A stretch of 64,000 bases of DNA from assembly GCF_902459465.1 (NCBI RefSeq), contig NW_022985696.1, forward strand, positions 490,963 to 554,962, written 5' to 3'. Source of the stretch: Asterias rubens. Its lineage: Eukaryota; Echinodermata; Asteroidea; Forcipulatida; Asteriidae. The notes under the pieces are model-generated. The model worked only from the letters and a program-made list of their open reading frames with translations, searched no databases and was not told where the DNA came from. Every line of letters starts with the position of its first letter. Position 1 is the first letter of the stretch. This document shows positions 1-12,800 of this stretch, in pieces. Made by a program: the position numbers and the translations under genes.

Positions 1-720
1 GTGGTGCGAATGTTAAAGGTGCCTGGTGGTTTGGGGCTTGCTTTAAGGCCCACCTGAACGGTAAATACTATCCACAGCGAGATGTGCCAAACTCACTTGG
101 AATACTATGGCCGGAGTGGACAGGATCATGGGAATACTCCCTGAAGAAATGCAGCATGAAAATACGGCAAGCTTTGTAACTCTTGACTCGTTGATCAGGG
201 ACAGGGTGTGTATAAACCTTTGTTTATGACCGGTAAAAAGTGTTAATTCATGGGCGTGACACGCGACCTGGCACCTGTTCTTATAAAAGACAGTTTCTTC
301 ATTCCTATTGGTCGAGAGCAACAGCTGAAAAAGTTGTGCCACATCACGCGATAAGAGCGACGCGCACAGCATTCCCTTATTAGGAGTTGTTTACCCGAGG
401 TCGGCGGAGGGGGCTTTACCATTTCATAGCTGGAGGGGTGTTGTGTTGTGTTGAAAGAGATCATTTAACAATATTATAATTTTTTCATTTATTTTACTTT
501 TTGACCAAAAAGTGATGATGTTTTTGACCGAAAGGTATTAATGAACGGGAATCAAAGTGTGGTGAATCGGTTTTTAACTAGGTTTAAACCCGCCGAGGCC
601 TGGTTCTTGATAATTTACCTCCACTTCGTCTCGGTAAAATTATCAAGAACTAGGCCGGCTTCGTTGGGATTAACCCACTAGTTAAAAACCTCTGTACCAC
701 ACATTGATTCCCTTAAGTAC
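1..720 (-). mobile_element. Foldback element, family B, near-complete
   Basis: The inner end is a long inverted repeat around 540-720: GGGAATCAAAGTGTGGTGAA and GGCCTGGTTCTTGATAATTT return in reverse on the other side. The outer part (230-480) matches, in reverse orientation, 20,160-20,460. No coding capacity is seen. Confidence 0.7.
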
Positions 721-1139
721 AACAAGTAATAATATATCAACTCAAACTCTTACAAAATGGAACATGAATTGATTGACTCAGTGATCTGGAATTTTTTTTT
801 TACATTATAATTTTATATCAATTGAAGAGGAATCAAGGGCGCTACTCCCGTGGCGACCACCCGACGTGTGCATTACTTTAACCCGTTTTTTCTTCTTTCT
901 ATTATTTTGTTTAAAGAAATTGTGAATTGTATCGTTGATGCACACTAAAAGGCAAGTTTCATGTTTAGTTACATACAATTGAATTGAAAAAATAAAATCG
1001 AAAACAAGGCTAAAAACAAATTCTATAAATTCAACATGAAAAATATTTAAAAACTAGGCTTTAATGTCTTTGAAAAAAAATAATTATTTAACTTGTTGTT
1101 ATAGTGTATACAAATAATTGTGTTAGATTATAACAGATG

Positions 1140-1410
1140 TTAAATTTGCATCGGGGATAAAGAACACTAATCATGGTCTCCACCCACACACCGATGTGCG
1201 CCAGCACTGCACACTCAGCAATTTCCCGAGTCCTGTGAAAAACCCGCTGCCAAAAACATAGGATTCGAACTGCCTCTAGCTGCCGGGCAACCTCGGTAGT
1301 CTAGTTGGTTAAGACACTGTTCTAGAATTGCAAGGGTCTTGGGTTCGAATCCCACCCGAGTAACATCGGTGTGTGGGTGTGGAGACCAAGATTAGTGTTT
1401 TAGATTAGGT
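1140..1410 (+). mobile_element. SINE-like tRNA-derived cassette flanked by inverted repeats
   Basis: A tRNA-like core at 1,288-1,366 (A-box-like TAGTCTAGTTGG, B box GGTTCGAATCC) sits between inverted copies of CACTAATC..GGTCTCCACCC..ACACCGATG. Related copies are at 23,705, 49,505 (reverse) and 52,545. Confidence 0.65.
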
Positions 1411-1469
1411 GCAATACATGGCACATGAACGTTTTACAGTGATACTCAAATTACCTGTTTTCGTAAAGG

Positions 1470-1607
1470 CCGAGTTATAGTCGGTCGCGCGATGGTCGGG
1501 TGTCGGAAATCTGGACGCGCGATCATAAAAAGACACGGTTTTTAGGCCTCAGTCTTAGGATTGCGCGCAAGATTTCCGTCGCGCGACCATCGCGCGACCG
1601 ACTATAA
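1470..1607. mobile_element. Short inverted-repeat element (GTCGGTCGCGCGATGGTC ends)
   Basis: Terminal arms of about 40 bp (TTATAGTCGGTCGCGCGATG and its reverse complement) flank a short centre. A second copy is at 32,230-32,350. Confidence 0.6.
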
Positions 1608-1883
1608 ACCGGCCTTAAGACTTTTAATTTACATTTTTATTTTTTATTATTTTTTAACTATGCTTACTTTTGTGGAGTGTTGTCCAGTGTCTTTATTATG
1701 GATAAAAACAAAAAGTATTACAAATGTTCAACAGAGTGTTTCAGAAAAGACTTTTTGAAATTGCATTTTCTTTAATTGATTGTTTATGTGCACAAGAATA
1801 TTTTAGTAGTATAAATACATGGCACGTGAATGGCTTACAATATATTAGTTATCTAAGTGATTTGTGTAGAACTTTTTGGAGAA

Positions 1884-1960
1884 AATGCATTTTAAAAACA
1901 ACGGTTACAAACGCTTTTAATAGACCAACTCGTCCGACCCAAGGCAACGTGTTCCTTTAA
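1884..1960. mobile_element. MITE family 4, right-end fragment
   Basis: Ends AAGGCAACGTGTTCCTTTAA, the terminal sequence of the complete copies at 10,683-11,074 and 20,603-20,997. Confidence 0.7.
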
Positions 1961-2370
1961 GAAAAGACCTGTCAAATGAATAATTACCTTTTTAATAGCA
2001 TCAAAAATATATTTGTTAATAACTATACGATCATTCACTCATCAAATTGCAGAACGACAAACTCAACAAACTCAAATTAATGGACAGGAAATCTCAACAA
2101 CTTTGGATTAAGAAAATAAATTATCAGACATTTTCAACAGGGTAATTCAGACAAAACTTTTTAAGCGAAGTCTATATCTTATGTATTTAAATAATTATTC
2201 GGTTAGTGAATAAAACAAAAATCACTTCTTGATTGACAATTAGTTTTCACATTGAGTCGAGTGTGGACCTTGTTGTGAATGAACTGTTCGCACATTCAGA
2301 TGCCGGTCACGCGCGGATCCAGGATTCTTTTAACCAGAGGGCAAAACCTTGTAGCCATAATATATTGTAG

Positions 2371-2520
2371 CAAATTCGTGGAAATTACTTCTTTCTCGAA
2401 AACTATGAGCCATTTCGTACAACGTTTTATACCATCAACCTCTCCCATTACTCGTCACCAAGAAAGGTTTTATGCTAATAATTATTTTGAGTAATTACCA
2501 ATAGTGTCCACTGCTTTTAA
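2371..2520. mobile_element. MITE family 1, right-half fragment
   Basis: Contains the AATTCGTGGAAATTACTTC to CCAATAGTGTCCACTGC right half of the commonest repeat in the window. Confidence 0.8.
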
Positions 2521-2677
2521 TCGCAAGGTTTCACTTTAGTCAAAACAATGCTAATCGTTGACGGACAACATTAATTCGACACAAAGTTCAAAATACAACG
2601 CTCTTTTGACTAGGTCAAAGGTCATTGGGAACCAATGCTTCCCAATCTACGGCTGTTCCATGTTTGATTTGTTGAAA

Positions 2678-3026
2678 TTAAAGACACTGGACACTATTGG
2701 TAATTGTCAAAGACCAGTCTTCTCACTTGGTGTATCCATGGAGGAAGAAATTGTGATCCCAACATATGCATAAACAACAAACCTGTGAAAATTTGAGTTC
2801 AGTTGGTCGTCTTAGTTGCGAGATAACTATGAAAGAAAAAAAACCCACCCTTGTCACACGAAATTGTGTGCTTTCATTCATATGCTTCATTTCGAGACTT
2901 CAAATTCTAAATCTGAGGTCTTGAAATCAAAGTCATGGTAAATTCTTTCTCAAAAACTACTCTACTTCAGAGGGAGCCGTTCCTCACTATGTTTCATACT
3001 ACCAACCTCTCCCCATTACCAGTTAC
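2678..3026. mobile_element. MITE family 1, right end missing
   Basis: Starts TTAAAGACACTGGACACTAT, keeps the central hairpin, and stops at CCCCATTACCAGTTAC before the right terminal repeat. Confidence 0.8.
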
Positions 3027-3243
3027 TTTTTCAGCTATTGAAGCCCAACCCACCCGTAGAAGTAATGACAAGTTACTTATCTTCCAATAACGCAACTAAA
3101 CAAACAGTGTATGTAGATATTATATTTACTGTTTATTTTTTACCACTACAATAAAAAGAAAAGAACACTATCCCTCCAAATTACTTGAAGTTATTTTTGA
3201 GAAAAAAATATTTAAAAACAGCGAACCTGCCAGCATGATTCAA

Positions 3244-3570
3244 TTATTTGGCTCGCAATTTTGTTTTCCCGTCATACCACATGCTGGCCATAACAGACAC
3301 GCATAAGGTATGGGTGATTTCCTGGATCCCCTCCACTGTTGACCCTGTGGCCAGCATGTGGTACGAACAAAAAATTGCGTCCTGCTCATAGACCTTCTTC
3401 ACGATGTCACCATCTTGGTCATGTTCCCCGTTTCCATAACAGTAATGAATGCTAACACTCATTAACCAAACATGGCACCAGGCTATTATTTCATCAAGCC
3501 TCAGTTTGGTTACAATGAGTTGGAATGGAGTAAAAACAAGATGGCCACACCGTGATAAAGGTCTATAGCC
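3244..3570 (-). CDS. Unrecognised 109-codon open frame
   Basis: The minus-strand frame is open from 3,570 to a TAA at 3,244, with an ATG at 3,462. Visible stretches include VKKVYEQDAIFCSYHMLATG and ITHTLCVSVMASMWYDGKTK, which have protein-like composition, but I cannot name a family. There is no convincing acceptor. The upstream part could belong to a dispersed repeat. Confidence 0.25.
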   Translation of the reverse strand, partial: GYRPLSRCGHLVFTPFQLIVTKLRLDEIIAWCHVWLMSVSIHYCYGNGEHDQDGDIVKKVYEQDAIFCSYHMLATGSTVEGIQEITHTLCVSVMASMWYDGKTKLRAK

Positions 3571-3616
3571 TTATCAAAGGCTCTTAACACAACCACCACA
3601 CTCAGAATTCACCAGG

Positions 3617-3899
3617 GCCCAATTTCATAGCGCTGCTTAGCGGCCGATTTTGTGCTTACTGTGCAATTTCTATTTCAAAGCGCTTCTAACCGTAAGCACA
3701 CGAAAAAGGCAAGCTAACCTTCCGGTGCTTACCGCTCGAAAATAAATAACGTCACAATGTAAATCCACGGTATACACGCAATATGGCCGCCCATTTTTTC
3801 TGCTAACCTGTGAAATACACTAAGGGTATTAGCAAATTTTCTTCTACCGTAAACACGCAAATTTGCTTATCGTAAAGCAGCGCTATGAAATTGGGCTCA
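3617..3899. mobile_element. MITE family 6 (GGGCCCAATTTCATAGCGCT ends)
   Basis: Long terminal inverted repeats: GCCCAATTTCATAGCGCTGC at the left, CAGCGCTATGAAATTGGGC at the right. Non-coding. Confidence 0.75.
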
Positions 3900-3979
3900 A
3901 GTAGTGTAGCATAAATTACGTATAACAACAAACTGCACAGTACTTCAGGCAGCACTTGATAAACAGTATACCTTGGGGT

Positions 3980-4231
3980 CAAAGCATAATTTCATGGCCC
4001 TGCTTACCGCCGAATTCTGCGCTTACGATCACGATTCCCCGCTTACGTGCAAGCGCCGAATTTCTTCGCTAGCCTTGTAAGCTTAGAATGCCTAGTAACG
4101 TGAAGTACGCACGCGCAGAAGCCCAAATTCGCCGCTAACCCGTGAAATACACTTGCCGTTAGCACAGAATTCTCTGCTTCCGTAAGCGCCGATTCTGTGC
4201 TTACGGTAAGCAGAGCCATGAAATTGGGCCC
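3980..4231. mobile_element. MITE family 6, second copy
   Basis: Ends TTTCATGGCCCTGCTTACCG and CGGTAAGCAGAGCCATGAAA form terminal inverted repeats. The interior also folds back (CGATTCCCCGCTTACG type motifs). Confidence 0.75.
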
Positions 4232-4584
4232 TGAAGCTTCAATGTGCAAGGTGGAAAAACCTTAAAAACAACACGTTTAGAACCCACACCTGGACAACTT
4301 GGCTGATAGAGCCCGAGTTCAGCGAGTCAGACTGCGCGTCCATTACATAAAAATGCTTTGAAAAGAACGTGATATAAAAGAAAACCCTGACATCAGGAAA
4401 AAGCAGACGACTCTTTAAAACGTTCAGTTTGTCATGAGCTAAGCACAGAAAAAATCCTGGTTAGAAAAAAAAACCAAGTCACCAGCCAACATTTCATCCA
4501 GTTTAAAATGTTACGACTGATGGCCGGCTTAATTTTTTTTGCTCAGCAATAAAAAATCTCCTCAGAAGTTTTTTAGGCTTGACA

Positions 4585-4842
4585 TCATTTGTCCGTCTTG
4601 GGTTTCTTTAAGACACCCACTGATGGATCATTTGTCCGTCTTGGGTTTCTTTAAGACACCCACTGATGGATCATTTGTCCGTCTTGGGTTTCTTTAAGAC
4701 ACCCACTGATGGATCATTTGTCCGTCTTGGGTTTCTTTAAGACACCCACTGATGGATCATTTGTCCGTCTTGGGTTTCTTTAAGACACCCACAGATGGAT
4801 CATTTGTCCGTCTTGGGTTTCTTTAAGACACCCACTGATGGA
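4585..4842 (-). repeat. Six-copy 43-bp tandem repeat built from the end of the SAP30BP coding sequence
   Basis: Units start at 4,585, 4,628, 4,671, 4,714, 4,757 and 4,800, with a period of exactly 43 bp and almost no divergence. The unit at 4,800-4,842 is coding: read on the minus strand it gives SVGVLKKPKTDK and the TGA stop. The five other units lie downstream of that stop, in the presumed 3' UTR, and each repeats the same codons and stop. No clear AATAAA was seen on the minus strand just beyond the array. Confidence 0.95.
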
Positions 4843-6775
4843 ATGACGGTTGTCTTTATGCCGGAGGTCACGGGAGCGAAGACGGGCGGTACACCCACGG
4901 GGTTCGTTACTAAGGCGTTGACGAGGCTGACTTGGGGTCTCTGAATCATGGTTATTGGGAATGTTGGGATGGGTGTGGGCAGAGGGAGGAGGGGTCTTGA
5001 TGTCACCTCGGAAGGGACCACACCCCACTTGGATTTCCTTTTTCTCTCGGGTTCATCTGCAAAGATGAGATCACCACCAAAAAAGTAGAAAAGGGATGGT
5101 ACATTAATTACATCGCAAAACCCACTACCAGTAGTAAAACTGATAGCTCAGCTAGTTCTCAAAGAACAAAACTTCGCAACGACACCTCAAAAAATCCAAA
5201 TAAAATCACCTTAAAAGCAGTGGACACTATTGGTAATTACTCACAGTAATTGTTAGCATAAAACCTTACTTGGTAACAAGTAATGGGTAGAGATTGATAA
5301 TTAAAAAACATTGTGTGAAACGGCTCCCTCTGAAGTGAAGTAGTTTTCGAGACGGAAGTAATTTTCATCGAATTTGATTTCGAGACCTCAGATTTAGAAT
5401 TTGAGGTCTCGAAATCAAGCATCCGAAAGCACAAAACTTTGTGTGACAAGGGTGTTTTTTTTCTTTCATTGTTTTCTCGCAACTTCGATGACCGATTGAG
5501 CTCGAATATTCACAGGTTTGTTATTTTATGCATATGTTAAGATACATGTACACCAAGTGAGAAGACTAGTCTTTGACAATTACCAATAGTGTCCACTGCC
5601 TTTAATCACTAGCTAGAGTGTTTGGAAGGGTATCCTCATGTCCAATACCTTAATACAAATATTTCAAGTGAGAACAAAACCCAAATCACTAAGTTATCAC
5701 ACAAGCGCGAGTGGAATACGGAAAAATATAGCACTTCTGCGCTATATTTTCCGTATTTCCACGAACGCGCGTGTGATAACGTATTTATCTTCAAGCAAAC
5801 TTGGGGCATGACCACAGACAGTGCAAAAAATACATTCTACACTTTGCGTGTTGACATACATGAAACTGGAAGATAAATATGTTATAACGCGCGTTCGTGG
5901 AATACGGAAAAATATAGCGCGTCTGCGTCGCATATCCAAATATATCCATATAGGCCAAAACGCCGAAGCACTATACTTTTCCATATTCCACTCGCTCTTT
6001 TGTGATAACATGTTTAGGGAGTATTTACCTGTTGAGGTAGCTGACAGTGAGTGACTGGTCGTGATTGAGAGCAATGGTTGAACAGCAGACATTGTAGGAA
6101 GAGTAACCATTACTGAGGATGATGTGGTTGTACCCGTCACACCAATAGTTGGGATGATCGTTGCTACTGGCCCTCCAATGGGCGTCTTCCTCGCCATACC
6201 CATCTTAAACTCAACTTTGGTTCGTTCTTTCTTTTCCTTTTCTCGTCTTGCCATGTCCTCTTTTTGCGCCTTAGCTGAAAAGGAGATTTGTTTATTAAGG
6301 GTAAACGCCATGAACAAGTATTGTCATTATTAAAATACATCACACAGAGTAAAGTAACAAGCGTGTTTTTTCTTTCATTATTCTCTTGAAAATTTGACGA
6401 CAAATTGAGCCCAAAATTTAAAGCATAGAGTACTTTGTGAGATGGCCGAATAAATAATAATAATAATACAAATAATATTAATACATCCCGTGAAAGTACT
6501 GGTCTTTATGGTCTTTACTGGTTATACGTCTCTGGACATTTTCAAAACTCTGCTAAAAACCCACTTTTTCAAAATTTCTTATGAGTGACTTTCTGTCTGT
6601 TTTTAACCATTTATTTTTGCCAACACGTTTATGTAATTCAACATGTTCTTTTTCAACGTACCCTTATTTCTTTCCAAGCTTCGTAATTTGTATTTTTGTT
6701 TTGTTACTCTCTTTGCTTGTTTTATGCGCCTCGGAATAAGTTTAGTCTTAGATAGATGGCGATTTATAAGTTTGA

Positions 6776-6813
<38 letters not shown>

Positions 6814-9800
6814 GGTCACAGTTTGTACCTTTAAAGGCAGTGGACACTATTGGGTATTGCTTGAAATAATTGTTAGCGTAAAACCTTACTTGGTAACGAG
6901 TAATGGGGAGCTGTTGATAATATAAAACATCCCTCTGAGGTTACGTATTTTTCAAGAAAGAAGTTATTTTCCACAAACAGTTGGGATTGTGGACTTACCG
7001 AGTGCCTCATAGTAGGAGTTCTCATCCCATCCATGGGAATCATAGACGTCACTCGGATAGTTGCTCCCAAGCTCATCTATCCGTAGGTAGGAGATGAGTT
7101 TGTCGTAAATGCTAAAACAACAAATCAGCAAAAATAAAAAGAGTTTTTTTATGAGGGGCTCTAAGGTTGAATTCATTCAGATTGACGCCCTGTTACCCTG
7201 TTACATCTCGCACCAAACGTCTCAGCAGATACTTGTTTTGTGTCTACAATCTGCACTATTGTGTTGTGTTTTTGTTTTTGTTTTGTTTTTGGTTTTACTG
7301 CGCCTTGAACACCCAGCAGGGTGGATATGTGCGCATTACAAGTCTTATTATTATTATTATTATTGTACAATAAAGCCATGGGACATTTCAGTACACAGTA
7401 TTGTCAAAAGGCCCACACTTTGTCTATCACAACATATATATATATAAAATAACAAACCTGTGAAAATTTAGGCTCAAACGGTCATCGGAGTCAAGAGAAA
7501 ATAACGGAAAAACCCACCCTTGTTTCCGCACGTTTCGCCAGTCATGACATGTGTTTACTATAAATCCGTAATTCTCGACAACAAGAAATGATAATTGTTT
7601 TAACGTTTTCTCGAAAAGTAAAGCATTTCATGGAATAATATTCAAGAGAAGTCTTTCACCACTACCTACTGTAAACCCTGTAAGTTATTTGTAGATCTGT
7701 GAACTTTTTCTTTTTTTTCTGAACCGAAAGGGTCCAATGGCTTTAAAGACACTGTCCACAAATGGTAATTGTCAAAGACTACTGTCCACAAATGGTCATT
7801 GTCAAAGACTACCGGTAGTCTTCACAGTTGGTGTATCTCAACATATGCATAAAATAACAAACCTGTGAAAATTTGAGCTAAATAGGTTGTCGAAGTTGCG
7901 AAATATTAATGAAAGAAAACACATCCTTCGCACCATTGTCACATGAAGTTATGCGCTTCCAGCAAAAGCTTGACTTCGCGACCTCAAATTCTAAATCTGA
8001 GGTCTCGTGGAAAATTACTCCTTTCTCGAAAACTATGTCACTTTAGAGGGAGCTGTTTCTCACAATGTTTTATACTATCAACCTCTCCCCATTACTCGTA
8101 ATTAAGAAAGGTTTTATGGTAATGATTATTTTGAGTAACTACCAATGGTGTCCACTGCCTTTAAAACAAGATACAAGTTTTGAAAATTTTGTCAATATTT
8201 TTATTTGTCTGTTTATTGTTAACTAATTTTAAGCGTTTTTGTCTGTACTGTTTGAATCATGGCCAGTTTTAATTTCCCCAGTGTGGGATAATAAAGTTCT
8301 TATCTTATCTTATCTTATGAGAGATCGCATAACATCACAAGGCCCTGGACGGCGTAATCTATGGTGCGGGCTCGGCGAACTGATTTGGGCCATCGACCCA
8401 AATCATCTGCCACCAGGGGCTCGTTGCCACATACTCCTTGGGCTGAAACAGGGTTACCCCAACCTCGCTACCATAGGCAGCGCGCCGTATCACCCGATAG
8501 CTCTGCGTACTCTCTTACCCCTGGGAGGGAAACTCCGATCTGTGTTTTTGATTGGCTATCATATACGCGCAAAATTTGAAATGCTGTGCATCTCCAAAAA
8601 GATCTATACACCGAACCGCGTGCGTATAAAGATGTCTTATTCACTTTAATAATCACGCAACGCTGAACGCCAAGGCAAGTTTATGACTTTTATTTCACAC
8701 AGCGCATCAAGCGTATGCGCGACTAATGCCCAACACAGAACGGATCAACCACAAGACTAATTGTAATATCCCTTATATTTGGATATTTTGGAGTTACACT
8801 TCCAGGGGTTATGATCGAGTAATGCATGCTGGGAAAAAAAGGCGCGACGAGATCGTTCACCCTTGGGAACGAGGTTGAGGGTTACCCCTTCACAATCCAT
8901 ACAGATGAAGGCATGGGTATTATTTACTAGGAGCCTGGCTGGGAGAGCAGGATGCACTACATGTAACTTCCCAAAAGTTTACAAAGCAATTATTGTTAAG
9001 TGCCTTGCTCAAGGGCACAGATGTCATGACTGGGATTTGAACCCACAATCTGCTGCTGACAACATCATAAAGCTGCTTACAAACAAAAAGTAGCAAAGAA
9101 CAACATAATCATGCTTACCAGCCAAACTACCCTGTCACATGTTCAATTTGCAAATGGTACCCAGCTAACTTCTACTTAGCAGAAAATTGTTCAGCAATTT
9201 TTTCTGGTTAAGCAGCTCCATGAAATCGGCCCCAGAGCTTGGGTCCAGTGGGATACAACATTTTGAAATGACACTAAAACACAACCCCCAGACATAAAGA
9301 TAATACAGCCTAGCCTTTAAGGCCCGGTCCCACTGCAGCAATAACGAGAACGATAACGATAACAACGCAAAGTGAACGCATTCCATTGGTTGAATGGGCG
9401 TGTGCGTATTCTGCGTGGAGCAATTCATCCAAAAGAACGCGGGCCTTTACCTTGGATTTCTGAAGTCCTTTCTGGTCTGGACCTGGTTCAGATTGAACCC
9501 TTTCTTGTAGTAACTGCTAATCTTGTCCTGATAATAGAATAAATCCATGACTTTTAAAGGCAGTGGACACTATTGGTAATTACTCAAAATAAAACCTTTC
9601 GTGAAGAGAAATGGGGAGAGGTTGATGGTGTAAAACATTGTGAGAAACGGCTCCCTCTGAATTGCCATAGTTTTCGAGAAAGAACTAATTTGACACGAAT
9701 TTGATTTTGAGACCTCAGATTTAGAACTTGAGGTCTCGAAATCAACCATCTAAACGCATACAACTTTGTGTGAAAAGGGTTATTTTTCTTTCATTGTTAT

Positions 9801-12800
9801 CTCGCAACTTTGATGACCGATTGAGCTCAAATTTTCACAGGTTTGTTATTTTATGCATATGTTGAAATACACCAACTGTGAAGGCTAGTCTTTGACAATT
9901 ACCAATAGTGTCCACTGCCTTTAAGTATATGCCAACAAATTTTGAAGAAACAAATCTTGATTTTAAAAACAGAAATCTGTAATGCAAAAATGTTGTATCT
10001 TAGCAGATTCTGAGCTTTGGTTAATCTATCTTAAAGACAATGGACACTAATGGTTATTGTCAAAGACCAGTTTTCTCAATTGCTGTATCTCAAAATATGC
10101 ACACTTAACAAACCTATGAAAATTTGAACTCAACCGGTCATCGAAGTTGCAAGATAATAATGAAAGAAAAAAAACCCTTGTCACACGAAGTTGTGTGCTT
10201 TCAGAAGCTTGATTTCAAGACCTCAAGTTCTAAATCTGAGGTCTCAAAATCAAATTCGTGGAAAATTACTTGTTCTACATTTATATGCACACTACGCGCT
10301 AGTCTTGGTGCAAGATGTTTCTTGTTTATGGGCAATGCGGGCGCTGTTGGCAAGTTGGCCGCGCTGTATGTCAAAGAAAAAACGAGAACTGCTTGCACCA
10401 AGACTAACTACACGCACAATGCATATCCGAAAACTGTCTCAGTAAAAAAAAAAGGCAACACACGTACAGAGCTCAAGATCGTCGGAAAACAGATAAGTTT
10501 TTCAAAGTTTCTTACTTTATTACGACCTTTAACCAAAACAGCATTCATGAATGGGAATAAAAGAGTAGTGAGTTGTTCATAAACTGCCGTTTAAAACCTT
10601 GCAGGGCATCAATCACACTGCAACGACCCTACCAGTTTTAAACAGTCGTTCAGAACTCTTCACTACCCTTTTTATTCCCTTATTAAAGGAACACGTTGCC
10701 TTGGATCGGTCGAGTTGGTCTTTGAAAAGCGTTTGTAAACGTTTTTTTTTTTAAATGCATATGGGTAGAAAGATGTTGTAAAAGTAGAAAACAATGATCC
10801 ACACAAACATGCCTCGAAATTGCACGGTTTTCCTTTTACCTCGGTGACTAACACGGTCGGCCATTTATGGGAGTCAAATTTTTGACTCCCAGAAATAGCC
10901 GACCATGTTAGTTCGCACAGTAAAAGGAAAACCACGCAATTTCGAGGCAAACTTGTGTGGATCATTGTATTCTACTTTTAAAACATCTTTCCAACCATAT
11001 GCATTTTATAAAAAACGGTTACAAACGCTTTTTATAGACCAACTCGTCCGATCCAAGGCAACGTGTTCCTTTAATAATACCCCAGGTGGATTGCTTACCT
11101 GTAGATGTTTAGAGCATCTTCCTGATGGCTCTGGGGGTAATCTTACATCTCCTTCATCCGTACTGCAAGACCGTCTGATGCTCTCCGATAATGCTACCGC
11201 CGACTCGGAGTTAACAGACGCCATGAATATGGAATCATCTGCAACCTACATGTATTGAAACAATATGAAACATGAAACAGCAGTAGCCTCATTTGGCTGA
11301 CTCAGAGTTAACAGACGCCATGAATATGGAATTATCAGCAACCTATTGAAACAATATGAAACATGAAACAGCTGTAGCCTCGTTTGGCTGACTCAGAGTT
11401 AACAGACGCCATGAATATGAAATCATCGGCAACCCATTGAAACAATATGAAACATTTGGCCAAGCACTGGTGTTTAAAGGGACAAAAAAGCGCCATCCGG
11501 AAATATGAATAAACCTACCTTGGCCAGCCCCTTAATCTGTGGCATTTCATCATCACTGATTATATCAATGTCTTGTATCTCGCCTCCCTCACCAGCCTCT
11601 GCTGCTACTTTCTGTAGTCCGCCTTCATCAGTGCCATAGGACACCAGACCTTTCAAAACAAAAACAAAGTAATTAGTGTGTTAGCTCAACTTGGCCAACA
11701 AATCCTTTCAAGGGAAGGTATAGGGACACGTTGCCTTGGATCAGGCAAGTTGGAAAGCGTTTGAAACCATTAAATGTAGAATATACATGAAATTATCCAC
11801 ACAACCGTGCTCAGTTTTTCCTTTTACTTTGCGAACCCACACGTTCGGCTGTTTTGTGGAGTCAAAATTGGACTCCTTAAAATGGTGATGCCGTATTAGT
11901 TCACAACATCACACAAAGACGTTTCACATGCTAAAATAATGTTCGTCTCCTGAGACGCAAATTATTTTCGTAAATCTGTGGACATTGTGTTTTGTGTCCT
12001 GCAAAAAAGTACCCAGACTCTTTAAGGCAAACTCTGAAGTGTTATGCATGAAAGGGTTTTACCTTACACCAGTGCTGTAGCCACGGTGGGCGGTGCTGGG
12101 CGGGCCTGCCAAGGACTCACAATTTTTAGCCCAGCACTCTGAGAAAAATACATTATGCCGCCCAGCACAGATTTCCAAACTATTGCATGCATTGATCTGA
12201 GACACAGCTAATGATAAGATCAAATGTCACAGAGAAAGAACACAGTCAAAAGGTCATTCTACTTAATGTATGGCTCCCCCCCCCCCCCCATGACATTAAA
12301 ACAGTATGGAAACCATGCGCCACTTCAGCAATAAGGGTCACATGATTAATGATGAAAATTTTTGCTAGTCCACTTGCCCTTGGTGGACTTAAAGGCAGTG
12401 GACACTATTGGTAATTACTCAAAATAATTTTTAGCATAAAACCTTTCTTGGTGACGAGTAATGGGGAGAGGTTGATGGTATAAAACATTGTGAGAAACGG
12501 CTCCCTCTGAAGTGCCATAGTTTTTGACAAAGAAGTCATTTTCCACGAATTTGATTTTGAGACCTCAGATTTAGAACTTGAGGTCTCGAAATCAACCATC
12601 TAAACGCATACAACTGACAACTTTGTGTGACAAGGGTGTTTTTTTCTTTCATTATTATCTCGCAACTTCGATGACCGATTGAGCTCAAATTTTCACAGGT
12701 TTGTTATTTTATGCACATGTTGAGATACACCAAGTGAGAAGACTGGTCTTTGACAATTACCAATAGTGTCCACCGTCTTTAAAAAATAAACTCATTTATT

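Noticed and set aside
1288-1366. Functional tRNA gene
   Set aside because: A/B-box-like motifs are present, but stems are imperfect and the same core recurs as dispersed SINE copies.
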